Below are positions 36,839 through 45,543 of a DNA stretch of 64,000 bases, piece after piece (the stretch's first letter is position 1; each line of letters begins with the position of its first letter). The notes below the pieces were generated by a model. The model searched no databases and was not told where the DNA came from. It was given only the letters and a program-made list of their open reading frames with translations. A program made the position numbers and the translations under genes. Origin of the DNA: Clostridia bacterium (GTDB lineage Bacteria; Bacillota; Clostridia; Christensenellales; CAG-138); the NCBI GenBank assembly GCA_017514685.1, contig JAFWJN010000025.1:31251-95250 (forward strand), written 5' to 3'.

Positions 36839-39589
36839 ATGGGATTTTTGGACCGTCTGCTTGGCAACACAAGTGAAAGTAAATTGAAAAAACTAAGGCC
36901 CCGCGTAAATACAATCAATGAACTGGAGCCGAAATATAAAGCCATGAGCGATGAGGAACTTCGGAAATGTACCGAGGTGTTCCGCTCAAGGCTTCAGAAC
37001 GGTGAATCGATGGACGACCTTCTCTGCGATGCTTTCGCAGCCGTCAGGGAGGCTGCCGTTCGTACAGTCGGGATGCGGCATTTTGATGTTCAGCTACTTG
37101 GCGGTATGGTGCTCCATCAGGGCAGAATCGCCGAAATGAAGACCGGTGAAGGAAAGACACTGGTGGCGACGCTTCCAGCATATTTAAACGCTCTGGAAGG
37201 GCGAGGAGTACATATCGTCACGGTTAACGATTATCTTGCAAAACGTGACGCTCAGTGGATGGGGAAGATTTATCGTTTTTTGGGCATGACAGTCGGATGT
37301 ATCGTTCATGATATGGATAACGATCAGCGCCGTCTTGCCTACGCATGCGATATTACATATGGTACAAATAATGAGTTTGGATTTGATTACCTCCGAGACA
37401 ACATGTGCGTCTATAAAGAAAACATGGTACAGCGTGAACTGCACTATGCGATCGTTGACGAGGTCGACTCGATTTTGATCGATGAAGCAAGAACGCCTCT
37501 TATCATCAGCGGACACGGGGAAGAATCCTCGTTCATGTATCAGGAAGCGGACCGTTTCGTGAGAAGACTTCAGAGAGGCGAGAACCTGATCGAGATGTCC
37601 AAGACAGATCAGATCATGGGGGAGACGCAGCCGGAGAGCGGCGACTATATGTGCGATATCAAGCACAGGACGGTTATGCTGACTCAGGAAGGTATCCGGA
37701 AAGCGGAAGCATTCTTCAAGATTGACAGCCTTGCGGATGTTGAGAACACCGAACTGAACCACTACATCAAGCAGGCGCTGAGAGCGCACGCTCTATTCGA
37801 ACGGGATAAGGACTACGTTGTTCAGAACGGACAGGTCCTGATCGTGGATGAATTTACAGGCCGTCTGATGATCGGGAGAAGATACAGCGAAGGACTTCAT
37901 CAGGCTCTGGAAGCAAAGGAAGGCGTAAAAGTCGAAAGAGAGAATAAAACACTCGCTACGATTACATTCCAGAACTATTTCAGAATGTTCCATAAACTCG
38001 CCGGCATGACAGGTACCGCAAAAACGGAGGAGGATGAGTTCTCCGGAATCTACAACCTTGATGTTGTAGAGATACCGACGAATAAACCAAATATCCGTCT
38101 GGATTACAAAGATTGCGTCTACATGACCGAAGAGGGAAAATTCCGTGCTGTCGTGAACGAGATTGAAGAGGTTCATGCGACAGGACAGCCGATTCTGGTT
38201 GGCACGATCTCGGTCGAGCGAAGCGAATATCTTTCCTCTCTGCTGAAGCGCAGAGGAATCAGGCATGAAGTGCTGAACGCAAAATATCACGCGAAAGAGG
38301 CAGAGATCGTTGCTCAGGCCGGTAAATATGGGCAGATCACGATTGCGACCAACATGGCCGGGCGCGGAACAGATATTCTTCTTGGCGGTAACCCCGATTT
38401 TCTGGCTCGTAAAGCGCTCCGGCAGAAAGGCCTTGATGAGGAGCTGATTGAAGAAGCAACAGGACATGCGGAAACAGATGATGAGGAAATCCTTGCAGCC
38501 CGCGCTGAATATAAACGTCTGTATGATGAGTTCAGGATTGAGACCGAGAAAGAGCACGAACAGGTCGTTGCGCTGGGAGGCCTTCATATTATAGGAACAG
38601 AGCGTCATGAAAGCAGACGTATTGACAATCAGCTGCGCGGTCGCGCTGCACGTCAGGGTGATCCCGGAAGCACACGGTTTTATGTTTCCATGAAGGACGA
38701 TCTCATGCGCAGGTTCGGGGCTGACCGTATGGAAGGCCTTATGAGCAGATTGTCACCGGATGATGATGTACCGATCGAGAACGCGCTGATCACAAAGCAG
38801 ATTGAATCTGCTCAGAAGCGGGTGGAAGCAGCAAACTTCGAGATGCGCAAAAATGTTCTACGCTATGATGATGTCATGAACCAGCAGCGTGAAATCATTT
38901 ATGGTGAGCGCCGCAAAGTGCTGATGGGAGAGGACCTGTCTTCGTCGTTCGACAGCATGATTAAGGAAACGGTCGAAAATATTGTCCGCACGTACTGCAG
39001 TGAACATGGCAAAAATACAGATTGGAATCTTGACGCCGTCAGCAAAGAATTGGCAGATCTGTGCGGAATCGAAGCAAAGGATTTCTTTGCCGATTGCCGG
39101 AAAAAGAATACTTCAGTCGCGGATGTGATTGCTTGCGCAGAGAAGGTAATCGCTGATAGAAGAGCGGAAAAAGAGGCGGAGCTGAAAGAGCAGGGACTGG
39201 ACATGCGGGAAGTGGAGCGAATCGTACTGCTACGATCTGTTGACACACACTGGATGGATCATATCGATGCGATGGATCAGCTCAGGCAGGGAATCGGTCT
39301 GAGAGCTTATGGGCAGACGGATCCTGTGAATGCATATACAACGGAAGGTACGGACATGTTCGACCAGATGGTAGGAGAGATCCGTGAAAATGCTGTCAGA
39401 GGGCTTCTGCACGTTGCTGTAAGAAAAGCTCCGGTAGTTCGCCAGCAGGTAGCAAAACCGGTAGAAACGCCTTCTGAAGACGGCAGAAAACCCGTTGTGA
39501 AAGCAAGAAGTGCAAAGATCGGACGCAATGATCCGTGTCCATGCGGCAGTGGGAAAAAATATAAGAACTGCTGCGGAAAAAACGTATAA
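36839..39589 (+). CDS. secA: Preprotein translocase ATPase SecA
   Basis: 916 residues, the motor that pushes secretory proteins through SecYEG. Walker [19 protein letters not shown], Walker [18 protein letters not shown], the motif [15 protein letters not shown] and the C-terminal zinc-binding tail [15 protein letters not shown] (SEC-C, binds SecB or ribosomes) are all present, so the full housekeeping form is encoded. ATG at 36839 has AGGAG at a seven-base spacing; another in-frame ATG six bases earlier is too close to that site. It is transcribed away from recF, and followed by a strong terminator. Confidence 0.98.
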   Translation: MGFLDRLLGNTSESKLKKLRPRVNTINELEPKYKAMSDEELRKCTEVFRSRLQNGESMDDLLCDAFAAVREAAVRTVGMRHFDVQLLGGMVLHQGRIAEMKTGEGKTLVATLPAYLNALEGRGVHIVTVNDYLAKRDAQWMGKIYRFLGMTVGCIVHDMDNDQRRLAYACDITYGTNNEFGFDYLRDNMCVYKENMVQRELHYAIVDEVDSILIDEARTPLIISGHGEESSFMYQEADRFVRRLQRGENLIEMSKTDQIMGETQPESGDYMCDIKHRTVMLTQEGIRKAEAFFKIDSLADVENTELNHYIKQALRAHALFERDKDYVVQNGQVLIVDEFTGRLMIGRRYSEGLHQALEAKEGVKVERENKTLATITFQNYFRMFHKLAGMTGTAKTEEDEFSGIYNLDVVEIPTNKPNIRLDYKDCVYMTEEGKFRAVVNEIEEVHATGQPILVGTISVERSEYLSSLLKRRGIRHEVLNAKYHAKEAEIVAQAGKYGQITIATNMAGRGTDILLGGNPDFLARKALRQKGLDEELIEEATGHAETDDEEILAARAEYKRLYDEFRIETEKEHEQVVALGGLHIIGTERHESRRIDNQLRGRAARQGDPGSTRFYVSMKDDLMRRFGADRMEGLMSRLSPDDDVPIENALITKQIESAQKRVEAANFEMRKNVLRYDDVMNQQREIIYGERRKVLMGEDLSSSFDSMIKETVENIVRTYCSEHGKNTDWNLDAVSKELADLCGIEAKDFFADCRKKNTSVADVIACAEKVIADRRAEKEAELKEQGLDMREVERIVLLRSVDTHWMDHIDAMDQLRQGIGLRAYGQTDPVNAYTTEGTDMFDQMVGEIRENAVRGLLHVAVRKAPVVRQQVAKPVETPSEDGRKPVVKARSAKIGRNDPCPCGSGKKYKNCCGKNV

Positions 39590-39605
39590 GTGAAAATAAA
39601 AAATA

Positions 39606-39646
39606 TCCCTGTAAAGCGTATCGATTCGCTTTCCAGGGAATTTTTT
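39606..39646. terminator. Two-way terminator between secA and the kinase gene
   Basis: Inverted repeat 39606-39618 / 39627-39639 (TCCCTG-AAAGCG arms, one mismatch), TTTTTT at 39641-39646 on the plus strand and an equal T-rich run on the minus strand. Confidence 0.9.
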
Positions 39647-39654
39647 ATGTGTTG

Positions 39655-40623
39655 TTAATCTTCATGGAAGGTGGGGAACGTGATGGAGATCTCGGTTCCG
39701 ACGCCTTCACGGCTTTCCAGCCGGATCTGAGCATGATGCTGTTCGCAGATTTCCCGAACAATCGCTAAGCCGAGACCTGTTCCGCCGGTTGCTTTGGAGC
39801 GGCTTTTATCGACACGGTAAAAACGCTCGAATATTCTTGCCTGATGTGATTTCGGAATCCCTATTCCGGTATCCCGTACTGTCAGCACATGGTGACGTAC
39901 ACGGACTGCGACTGAACCGTTGTCCCTGTTATAGCGAATGGCATTATCGATCAGATTAAATACCAGCTCGGAAAGGAGCGCTCTGTTTCCGGTAACGACT
40001 GACGACTCGCCGGAAAGGCTCAGCGTCGTATGATGTCTCATTGCAGAAGGTTCAAGAGTTTCAATAGTATCTTTCGCAATTTCATAGAGATCAACCTGCT
40101 CAGCTTCTTCCATTATCTGCGTTTCGTCAAGCTCGTTCAGCTTTATGATATCGCCGACAAGTTTGAGCATTCGCGTGGCTTCCCGGTTGATTCTGGATGC
40201 AAAATTGGGAATATCATCCGGCTTTGCCATACCGGTTTCTATCATTTCAGCGTAACCCGAAATAGAGGTCAGAGGTGTTTTCAGCTCGTGTGAAACATTG
40301 GCAGTGAATTCCTGCTTGTGACGATCAACGATATCGGTCAAATAAAGTGCTGCACCGACGCGCAATCCGTTTGAGAAGCGGTCAAGATAATGAAGCTGAA
40401 TAGATTTACCGGACAACTGAATTACTTCCACGTCATCGTTCCGGGCGGTGCCGAGGAATTGCTTGATACGATCATCTATGACCGGAGAATGATGGGATTT
40501 TGAGATGTGCAGAAATGTATCCGCCGCCCGATTGGAATAGATCAAATTACCATCCAGATCAAAAGCCATAATGCCGTTTGGCAGATCATCCAGCAGATCC
40601 CGAAAGAGAGTGGACTCTTCCAT
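39655..40623 (-). CDS. Soluble PAS-domain histidine kinase (PhoR-like)
   Basis: 322 residues. It opens directly with a PAS domain (LPNGIMAFDLDGNLIYSNRA, about 10-95), then a dimerisation helix with His112 in FTANVSHELKTPLTSISGYAE, an N box (ELVFNLIDNAIRYN) and a G box region (GTGLGLAIVREIC). There is no membrane segment, unlike most PhoR/WalK kinases, so it senses something in the cytoplasm. The ATG at 40623 is four bases after the regulator stop; TTG 40638 and GTG in frame overlap that gene and lack a better site. It is paired with the OmpR-type regulator upstream. Confidence 0.9.
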   Translation of the reverse strand: MEESTLFRDLLDDLPNGIMAFDLDGNLIYSNRAADTFLHISKSHHSPVIDDRIKQFLGTARNDDVEVIQLSGKSIQLHYLDRFSNGLRVGAALYLTDIVDRHKQEFTANVSHELKTPLTSISGYAEMIETGMAKPDDIPNFASRINREATRMLKLVGDIIKLNELDETQIMEEAEQVDLYEIAKDTIETLEPSAMRHHTTLSLSGESSVVTGNRALLSELVFNLIDNAIRYNRDNGSVAVRVRHHVLTVRDTGIGIPKSHQARIFERFYRVDKSRSKATGGTGLGLAIVREICEQHHAQIRLESREGVGTEISITFPTFHED

Positions 40624-40627
40624 ATGG

Positions 40628-41311
40628 TCATTCACCAAGACGGTAACCGACGTTGCGGATGGTGATGATCAGTTTTCCGGCTTCGCCGAGCTTCTGACGC
40701 AGCGTTTTGATATGCATATCGACGGTACGTGTTTCACCGGCGAAGGCAAAACCCCAGACAGTATCCATCAGACGGCTGCGGGTGACAACGGTACCTTTGT
40801 TCTGAAGGAGGAACTTCAGCAATTCAAATTCTTTGAATGTCAGTTCAACATTCTTACCGTTTACCGTGACCTTGTGAGTTTCGATATTCATTTCGATCGG
40901 ATCGTAACGATAAATCGTGGCGATTCCTTCTCCGAAATTGCTCTGCGTGCGGCGCAGAAGGGCTTTCACGCGGGAAACGAGTTCGTTTACGCTGAACGGC
41001 TTGGTGATATAATCATCGGCACCGGTATCCAGGCCGGAAATCTTATCCGATTCGGTTGTTTTCGCTGTTACCATAATGATCGGTACAGTCTTGGTTTCGG
41101 ATTCTGCGCGGAGATGCTGCAGAATACTCATTCCGTCTTCTCCGGGAAGCATGATGTCCAAAAGAACCAGATCAGGAATACGCTTTCCGAGTGCGGCATA
41201 GAGTTCCTGGCTCTCTGTAAAGGCCTGAACCTCCAGATCACTGCTCTGCAGCGCATAGGTTTCCAGTTCGCGGATGTCGGCATCGTCTTCAACCAAATAA
41301 ATCAATGACAT
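40628..41311 (-). CDS. OmpR/PhoB-family response regulator
   Basis: 227 residues. Receiver domain with acidic pair (VEDDADI) and phospho-acceptor Asp52 in LVLLDIMLPGEDGM, and the C-terminal winged helix of the OmpR class (ELTFKEFELLKFLLQNKGTVV; TRTVDMHIKTLRQKLGE; TIRNVGYRLGE). With the kinase behind it this forms a PhoP/PhoR- or WalRK-like pair. Its targets are not visible. It begins 13 bp after the dipeptidase gene, so all three may be on one transcript. Confidence 0.95.
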   Translation of the reverse strand: MSLIYLVEDDADIRELETYALQSSDLEVQAFTESQELYAALGKRIPDLVLLDIMLPGEDGMSILQHLRAESETKTVPIIMVTAKTTESDKISGLDTGADDYITKPFSVNELVSRVKALLRRTQSNFGEGIATIYRYDPIEMNIETHKVTVNGKNVELTFKEFELLKFLLQNKGTVVTRSRLMDTVWGFAFAGETRTVDMHIKTLRQKLGEAGKLIITIRNVGYRLGE

Positions 41312-41324
41312 AATTCTATCTCCT

Positions 41325-42659
41325 TTACATTACTGCTAATCTTTTAATCGCTTCCGCCATGACCTCGGTATTGAACCGAAGGTCCTCGAGAGCGACATAT
41401 TCATCGGGAACGTGGCAAAGATTGGGAGCACCCTCTCGGACAACCCCGAAAGCCACGGCGTTTGGAAGCTCACGGGCATAGGTTCCGCCGCCCATCGTCA
41501 GTGGTTTGCTGTCGCTTCCGTTTATTTCATTATAAACCTGCATCAGAGTTGAAACAAGTTCACTGTCGGCAGGGATAAAATGCCCCGGTTTAATGACCTG
41601 CCCAATCCGGCGAAAACCGAGTTTTCCGTATGCGTCATCCCAGCACGCCAGCAAGTCTTCAGCCTTGAGAGAGAACGGATGTCTGCAATCGGCAATAAAG
41701 GTTACGCCGTTCTCGTCGATCGTAAATACATCAGGTGAATAAGTAGTGCGTCCGGATTCGTCCTTGATATCGATCCCGAGCGTTTCGCCATGTGTATCCA
41801 GCTTCCAGAGCTCAGTCAGTCCCTTTACCATGGAACAATCCGGTTCCAGGAGATCCTGTTGTGACAAGATCACGAGGGAGGCGAGCAAGGCGTTTTTTGC
41901 GTATTGAGGCATAGAAGCATGTCCGCCGCATCCAGTCACACAAATTGTGTTACCTTCAAAAACAGCAGTAAATCCTTTCGGAACAGGAACAGGTTTTGCA
42001 GGAACAGGGAGGATGGCAGTGACGACGCCGGGAATCACGTTCGCGGCAGTGCCAACCGATAACTTCAAGCTAAACTTTCCTTCCAGTCTGTAGGTGGATT
42101 GCAGGATGCCCATTTCGGAATTGACAACCGGATATTCTGCATCCGGCGTGAATGCCATAGTCGGCGCACCCTCTACTTTGAGATAATGCTCGACGCCCAA
42201 AGAACCGATCTCTTCATCTGTTCCGAGAATGATCCGCACCTTGCGTTTCATTTTCAAACCGCTGTTCTTAACAGCAGCGAGCGCATACAGTGCGGAAACG
42301 GCGGGTCCTTTATCATCCACAGTACCACGTCCGTACATTTTACCGTCATGGATTTCTGCGCCATAAGGGGGATAAGTCCATCCCTGTCCTTCGGGAACAA
42401 CATCAAGATGAGCTAGTATACCAAGCGTCTCTTCGCCTTCACCATACTCGATCACACCTGCATATCCGTCCGTATGCCAGACTTTTTCAAATCCAAGATT
42501 GCGTGCTATTTCAAGAGCTTTTTCAAGTGCACGGAAAACTGTCTTTCCAAATGGCTTTCCGATATCAGGAGGTTCACCGCGAGATACAGAAGGAATACGT
42601 ACAAGGTCAGCCAGATCGCAAATCTGGGCATTCATCGTGGCACGGATAAAATCTTTCAT
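41325..42659 (-). CDS. pepV: M20-family dipeptidase, PepV-like
   Basis: 444 residues. Two-zinc peptidase of the M20A group: LGILAHLDVVPEGQGW holds the first zinc His and Asp, GRGTVDDKGPAVSALYA the bridging Asp, LGTDEEIGSLGVEHYL the catalytic Glu. The lid domain is inserted in the middle, as in Lactobacillus PepV, which cleaves Xaa-His and other dipeptides in the cytoplasm. The substrate range cannot be read from sequence. The ATG has AGGAGC close upstream. It is the first gene of a likely operon with the two-component pair. Confidence 0.92.
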   Translation of the reverse strand: MKDFIRATMNAQICDLADLVRIPSVSRGEPPDIGKPFGKTVFRALEKALEIARNLGFEKVWHTDGYAGVIEYGEGEETLGILAHLDVVPEGQGWTYPPYGAEIHDGKMYGRGTVDDKGPAVSALYALAAVKNSGLKMKRKVRIILGTDEEIGSLGVEHYLKVEGAPTMAFTPDAEYPVVNSEMGILQSTYRLEGKFSLKLSVGTAANVIPGVVTAILPVPAKPVPVPKGFTAVFEGNTICVTGCGGHASMPQYAKNALLASLVILSQQDLLEPDCSMVKGLTELWKLDTHGETLGIDIKDESGRTTYSPDVFTIDENGVTFIADCRHPFSLKAEDLLACWDDAYGKLGFRRIGQVIKPGHFIPADSELVSTLMQVYNEINGSDSKPLTMGGGTYARELPNAVAFGVVREGAPNLCHVPDEYVALEDLRFNTEVMAEAIKRLAVM

Positions 42660-42784
42660 TAAAGCTCCTATTCATGTGGCGAAATCATGAGCAATCATAC
42701 ATAATATACAACATTGATTTGCCAAAAAGATATAATAACCATGAAACGAGGAAAATGCTTATACTTTTCCACTTTTACTGATAT

Positions 42785-42813
42785 ATTATACTGTAAAAAA
42801 CGATATTACGCAA
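42785..42813 (-). promoter_or_regulatory. Promoter of the dipeptidase / two-component operon
   Basis: Minus strand TTGCGT (42813-42808), 17-bp spacer, TATAAT (42790-42785). The leader would be about 120 bases and includes a small hairpin (GGAAAA 42750-42755 / TTTTCC 42765-42770). Confidence 0.7.
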
Positions 42814-42886
42814 GTTCTTTATATGAAATACAGGGTATCATTAATAAGAATATATAATGTGAAAATCGTTTTCTCTTGATTCAGAG

Positions 42887-42917
42887 TCAAGAAACAAAGA
42901 AGGAGCCTTGCGGCTCC
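42887..42917 (-). terminator. Terminator of rpsU
   Basis: Minus strand stem GGAGCC (42917-42912), GCAA tetraloop, GGCTCC (42907-42902), followed by TTCTTTGTTTCTT. It lies 16 bases after the rpsU stop. Confidence 0.8.
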
Positions 42918-42932
42918 CATTTGTATAAAAAA

Positions 42933-43103
42933 TTAATATTTACGCTTTCTAGCAGCTTCAGCCTTCTTTTTGCGCTTTACGCTCGGCTTTTCATAGTGTT
43001 CACGCTTACGGACTTCCGCGAGGACGCCACTGCGGGCACATTTGCGCTTCCAACGTTTCAGTGCGCTTTCCAGGGATTCGTTTTCGCCGACTCTGATTTC
43101 CAT
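42933..43103 (-). CDS. rpsU: 30S ribosomal protein S21
   Basis: 56 residues, very basic: [20 protein letters not shown], then [20 protein letters not shown]. This is the small S21 protein of the 30S subunit that binds near the 3' end of 16S rRNA and helps choose mRNAs. The ATG at 43103 follows GGAGGGAG; a longer open frame of ten extra codons lies in the leader and is not used. It has its own promoter and terminator, so it is a single-gene unit. Confidence 0.97.
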   Translation of the reverse strand: MEIRVGENESLESALKRWKRKCARSGVLAEVRKREHYEKPSVKRKKKAEAARKRKY

Positions 43104-43159
43104 TCTTTTCTCCCTCCCCTCTGTGAACGGCATTGCGTCGAACTCATGACGCGAAAAAT

Positions 43160-43188
43160 ATTATACTCGTAACTTTTGAATTCGTCAA
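43160..43188 (-). promoter_or_regulatory. Promoter of rpsU
   Basis: Minus strand TTGACG (43188-43183), 17-bp spacer, TATAAT (43165-43160). The leader has a small hairpin (GCGTC 43135-43139 / GACGC 43148-43152). Confidence 0.85.
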
Positions 43189-43272
43189 TCTTTTTTTTAT
43201 GCCATTTTTGCAGGTACTCATAACAACAAAATAGGGTAATGAAGATTCAGTAACTTGGAAGAAAAGCTTGTT

Positions 43273-43301
43273 TTGACAGAGAATATTTCATAGGCTATAA
43301 T
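43273..43301 (+). promoter_or_regulatory. Consensus promoter of tdk
   Basis: TTGACA (43273-43278), 17-bp spacer, TATAAT (43296-43301): a perfect match to the sigma-A consensus. The -10 contains the first in-frame ATG (43300), showing that the real start is later. Confidence 0.9.
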
Positions 43302-43329
43302 GAGAAAGAACAAAAACACGGAGGAAAAG

Positions 43330-43908
43330 ATGGCAAAGTTATATTTTCGATATGGAGCAATGGGATCCAGTAAAACGGCGAACGCTTTGATGGTCCGTTA
43401 TAATTATTGGGAAAGAGGAAAAAATGCTCTCCTTTTAAAACCTGCGATTGATGTCCGGGACGGTGTTAACCGGATTTGGTCCAGATGCGGACTGGAAGCA
43501 GAATGCGAACTGGTACAGAACCTGGATCTAGAAAAAGTAAAAAACGGAGAATATGACTGTCTGATTGTTGATGAAGCACAGTTCCTGACGAAAGACGAAG
43601 TCGAAATGATGTGCAAGATTGTTGATGAGTATGATGTTCCGGTCATCTGCTACGGTTTGAAAACTGATTTCCAGGGGAACTTTTTTGAAGGAAGCCATTG
43701 GCTCTTGGCGAGAGCGGATACGATCGAAGAGGTCAAAACAATCTGCTGGTGCGGGAAAAAAGCTACCTGCAATGCACGTCTGGATGGGAAAGGCGGCATA
43801 ACGAAAGAAGGCGAGCAGGTTGTGCTCGGAGCAAATGATGCCTACATCGGCCTTTGCCGGAAGCACTGGAGGCTGGGAGATCCCGGACCGGGACTCCGGG
43901 CAGAGTAA
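43330..43908 (+). CDS. tdk: Thymidine kinase
   Basis: 192 residues. Salvage enzyme that phosphorylates thymidine with ATP. Type II kinase features: P-loop FRYGAMGSSKTANAL, Walker B CLIVDEAQFL, the structural zinc ribbon (CWCGKKATC and LCRKHW, with the fourth ligand a His) and the lasso loop VLGANDAYIGLC. The length is typical. ATG 43330 with GGAGG five bases before is the start; the upstream ATG at 43300 is inside the promoter. Confidence 0.97.
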   Translation: MAKLYFRYGAMGSSKTANALMVRYNYWERGKNALLLKPAIDVRDGVNRIWSRCGLEAECELVQNLDLEKVKNGEYDCLIVDEAQFLTKDEVEMMCKIVDEYDVPVICYGLKTDFQGNFFEGSHWLLARADTIEEVKTICWCGKKATCNARLDGKGGITKEGEQVVLGANDAYIGLCRKHWRLGDPGPGLRAE

Positions 43909-43917
43909 AAAAGATAC

Positions 43918-43944
43918 AACGGCTGTCCATCAAGGACAGCCGTT
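43918..43944. terminator. Two-way terminator between tdk and the M15 peptidase gene
   Basis: Perfect 11-bp stem AACGGCTGTCC 43918-43928 / 43934-43944, loop ATCAA. T-rich on the plus side (ATCATTTCTAT) and a run of T on the minus side. Confidence 0.85.
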
Positions 43945-43962
43945 ATCATTTCTATCAGAGGA

Positions 43963-45405
43963 TTAATCAGCGGAAGATGTGCTTTCAGAACTCTCAGGAA
44001 CTTCATCCGGTGCGGAGGTTTCTGCCGGTTCGGACGATTCCGGAAGATCCTCAATATAGGTGAAGACTTTCCTCATTGCGAATTCGCCATCTGTAAAATA
44101 GGAAGGGGAGAGCTCTGTCAAAGTGAAGTGCATGGCATCCGAAGTATGAGGATAATATACACCCCATGAAAAACCGGCGCGGTAGAATCCGAACTCATAA
44201 AGGAGATAATTCATCAATGGTTCGGGAACCTTTGCAAGCCCTGCTTTTGCAGTACCCGTATAGGTGAAGTCGTAGCACTGTTTTCCATTGATTTCAACAA
44301 TACCGTTATAGGTTAGATTCTTTGTAACTTCATTATAGATTTTCTTCCGGTTCTCCAATACGTCACGATGACTTGGGTAATAGGCGTTGATGTCCACCGC
44401 AGTACCGAAGGAATGGTGACTCAGAAAATTACGGTTGTTTGTAAAGCGTCTGACAATGGTACCGTTGAATGTAACAAGATCAGCAAGACAGACGGCTCCG
44501 GTATCCAGCTTTTTGCCTGAAATATGAATGTAGGTGGTTTCAAGATAGCGGCATGCTTTTTCAAAATAGGGCACAGCATCGATATGGCAGCGCCATTTTT
44601 TTCCGTTAATAGCAATTGCTTCGCCGTCATAAGCTTTTCGCCATTCAGGATCAACGGTAATATGAGTGGACCCCTCCTGAAGCTTGTAACGGAACATAAA
44701 CTTTTCAGGAGAACCGAAAAAGTTGAGAGCAATCGTATAATTTCCACGCAGATTGTTCGGAACAAGCTGAATCCATTGCTCGTTTGAGACTTCGAAGGGA
44801 CAGTTGGCTAATGAAACAACATTGCCAACGGAGTCTTCCGCTTGGAGGACCAGCTGATACGTTCCGACCGGAAGCGAACCGAGATTAAGCTGTTCGGACA
44901 GGCAGGAAACCGATTTGGAAAAAGTATTATCCAGCAGCTGATACTGCATGACGTTATGGGATGCTTTGAACGTAACATCGTTTCTCTGCTTGATGACATT
45001 ATCCTGATAAACAATGGAGGAGACCTTTACAAGGGGCTCAGAGGAGATAACGGTACCGTCAATCCAGTAATAACTATCCTTCTGGATTTTTGTGCTCCCG
45101 TCAGGAAGAGGATAATCCAGAGAGGCAACAAATACGATCGATGGAGTTGGTGTTGCTTCGGGCGTCGGTTCAGGTGAAGGGGTAGGGGTTGGAGTCGGCT
45201 CAGGCGTAGGCGCAGGTGTCGGGGTCGGAATAGGGGTCAGCTTCGGCACTTCGGAACCGTCGACGTTGATTGTAATGCTCTCGACTTCCGGGGCAGCGGT
45301 AATGACAACTGTTCCTCCTGCGGGCAGACTCTGCGCAGGTGTTTTACAGCCGATCGCTACACAGAAAAGTATGATGATACTGACGAAAAATAATAATCGC
45401 TTCAT
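43963..45405 (-). CDS. M15-family peptidase lipoprotein (VanY-like)
   Basis: 480 residues. Lipoprotein signal peptide with lipobox VAIGC near residue 20, then a wall-spanning Pro/Thr-rich repeat (about 55-90; PTPTP and PEPTP units), a middle beta region (about 95-260) and a C-terminal M15 domain. The zinc site is intact: His331 and Asp338 in SHHSFGTAVDIN, and Asp423 with His426 in TSDAMHFTL. The DxxHF form fits the M15_4/VanY group, which trims D-Ala-D-Ala ends or cuts L-Ala-D-Glu bonds of peptidoglycan. An acidic tail with many Ser and Glu follows. The start ATG lies only seven bases after the -10 box and has no ribosome site. Confidence 0.9.
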   Translation of the reverse strand: MKRLLFFVSIIILFCVAIGCKTPAQSLPAGGTVVITAAPEVESITINVDGSEVPKLTPIPTPTPAPTPEPTPTPTPSPEPTPEATPTPSIVFVASLDYPLPDGSTKIQKDSYYWIDGTVISSEPLVKVSSIVYQDNVIKQRNDVTFKASHNVMQYQLLDNTFSKSVSCLSEQLNLGSLPVGTYQLVLQAEDSVGNVVSLANCPFEVSNEQWIQLVPNNLRGNYTIALNFFGSPEKFMFRYKLQEGSTHITVDPEWRKAYDGEAIAINGKKWRCHIDAVPYFEKACRYLETTYIHISGKKLDTGAVCLADLVTFNGTIVRRFTNNRNFLSHHSFGTAVDINAYYPSHRDVLENRKKIYNEVTKNLTYNGIVEINGKQCYDFTYTGTAKAGLAKVPEPLMNYLLYEFGFYRAGFSWGVYYPHTSDAMHFTLTELSPSYFTDGEFAMRKVFTYIEDLPESSEPAETSAPDEVPESSESTSSAD

Positions 45406-45412
45406 AATTTAT

Positions 45413-45441
45413 ATTATACCATATCCATGATTGATTGACAA
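45413..45441 (-). promoter_or_regulatory. Promoter of the M15 peptidase gene
   Basis: Minus strand TTGTCA (45441-45436), 17-bp spacer, TATAAT (45418-45413). Transcription should begin at or next to the start codon at 45405, giving an mRNA almost without a leader. Confidence 0.75.
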
Positions 45442-45493
45442 AGGAACAGAACCGGGAAAAAAAGAAGATATTGTAAACATTCGGCAAAGAAGA

Positions 45494-45522
45494 AGCCGGC
45501 GCCTTTCTAGAAGGTGCCGGCT
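45494..45522 (-). terminator. Terminator of hppA
   Basis: 12-bp stem with one G-T pair (AGCCGGCGCCTT 45494-45505 / AAGGTGCCGGCT 45511-45522), followed on the minus strand by TTCTTCTTT. It begins 21 bases after the hppA stop. Confidence 0.85.
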
Positions 45523-45543
45523 ATTCTTAATGCAGACAAGAGA

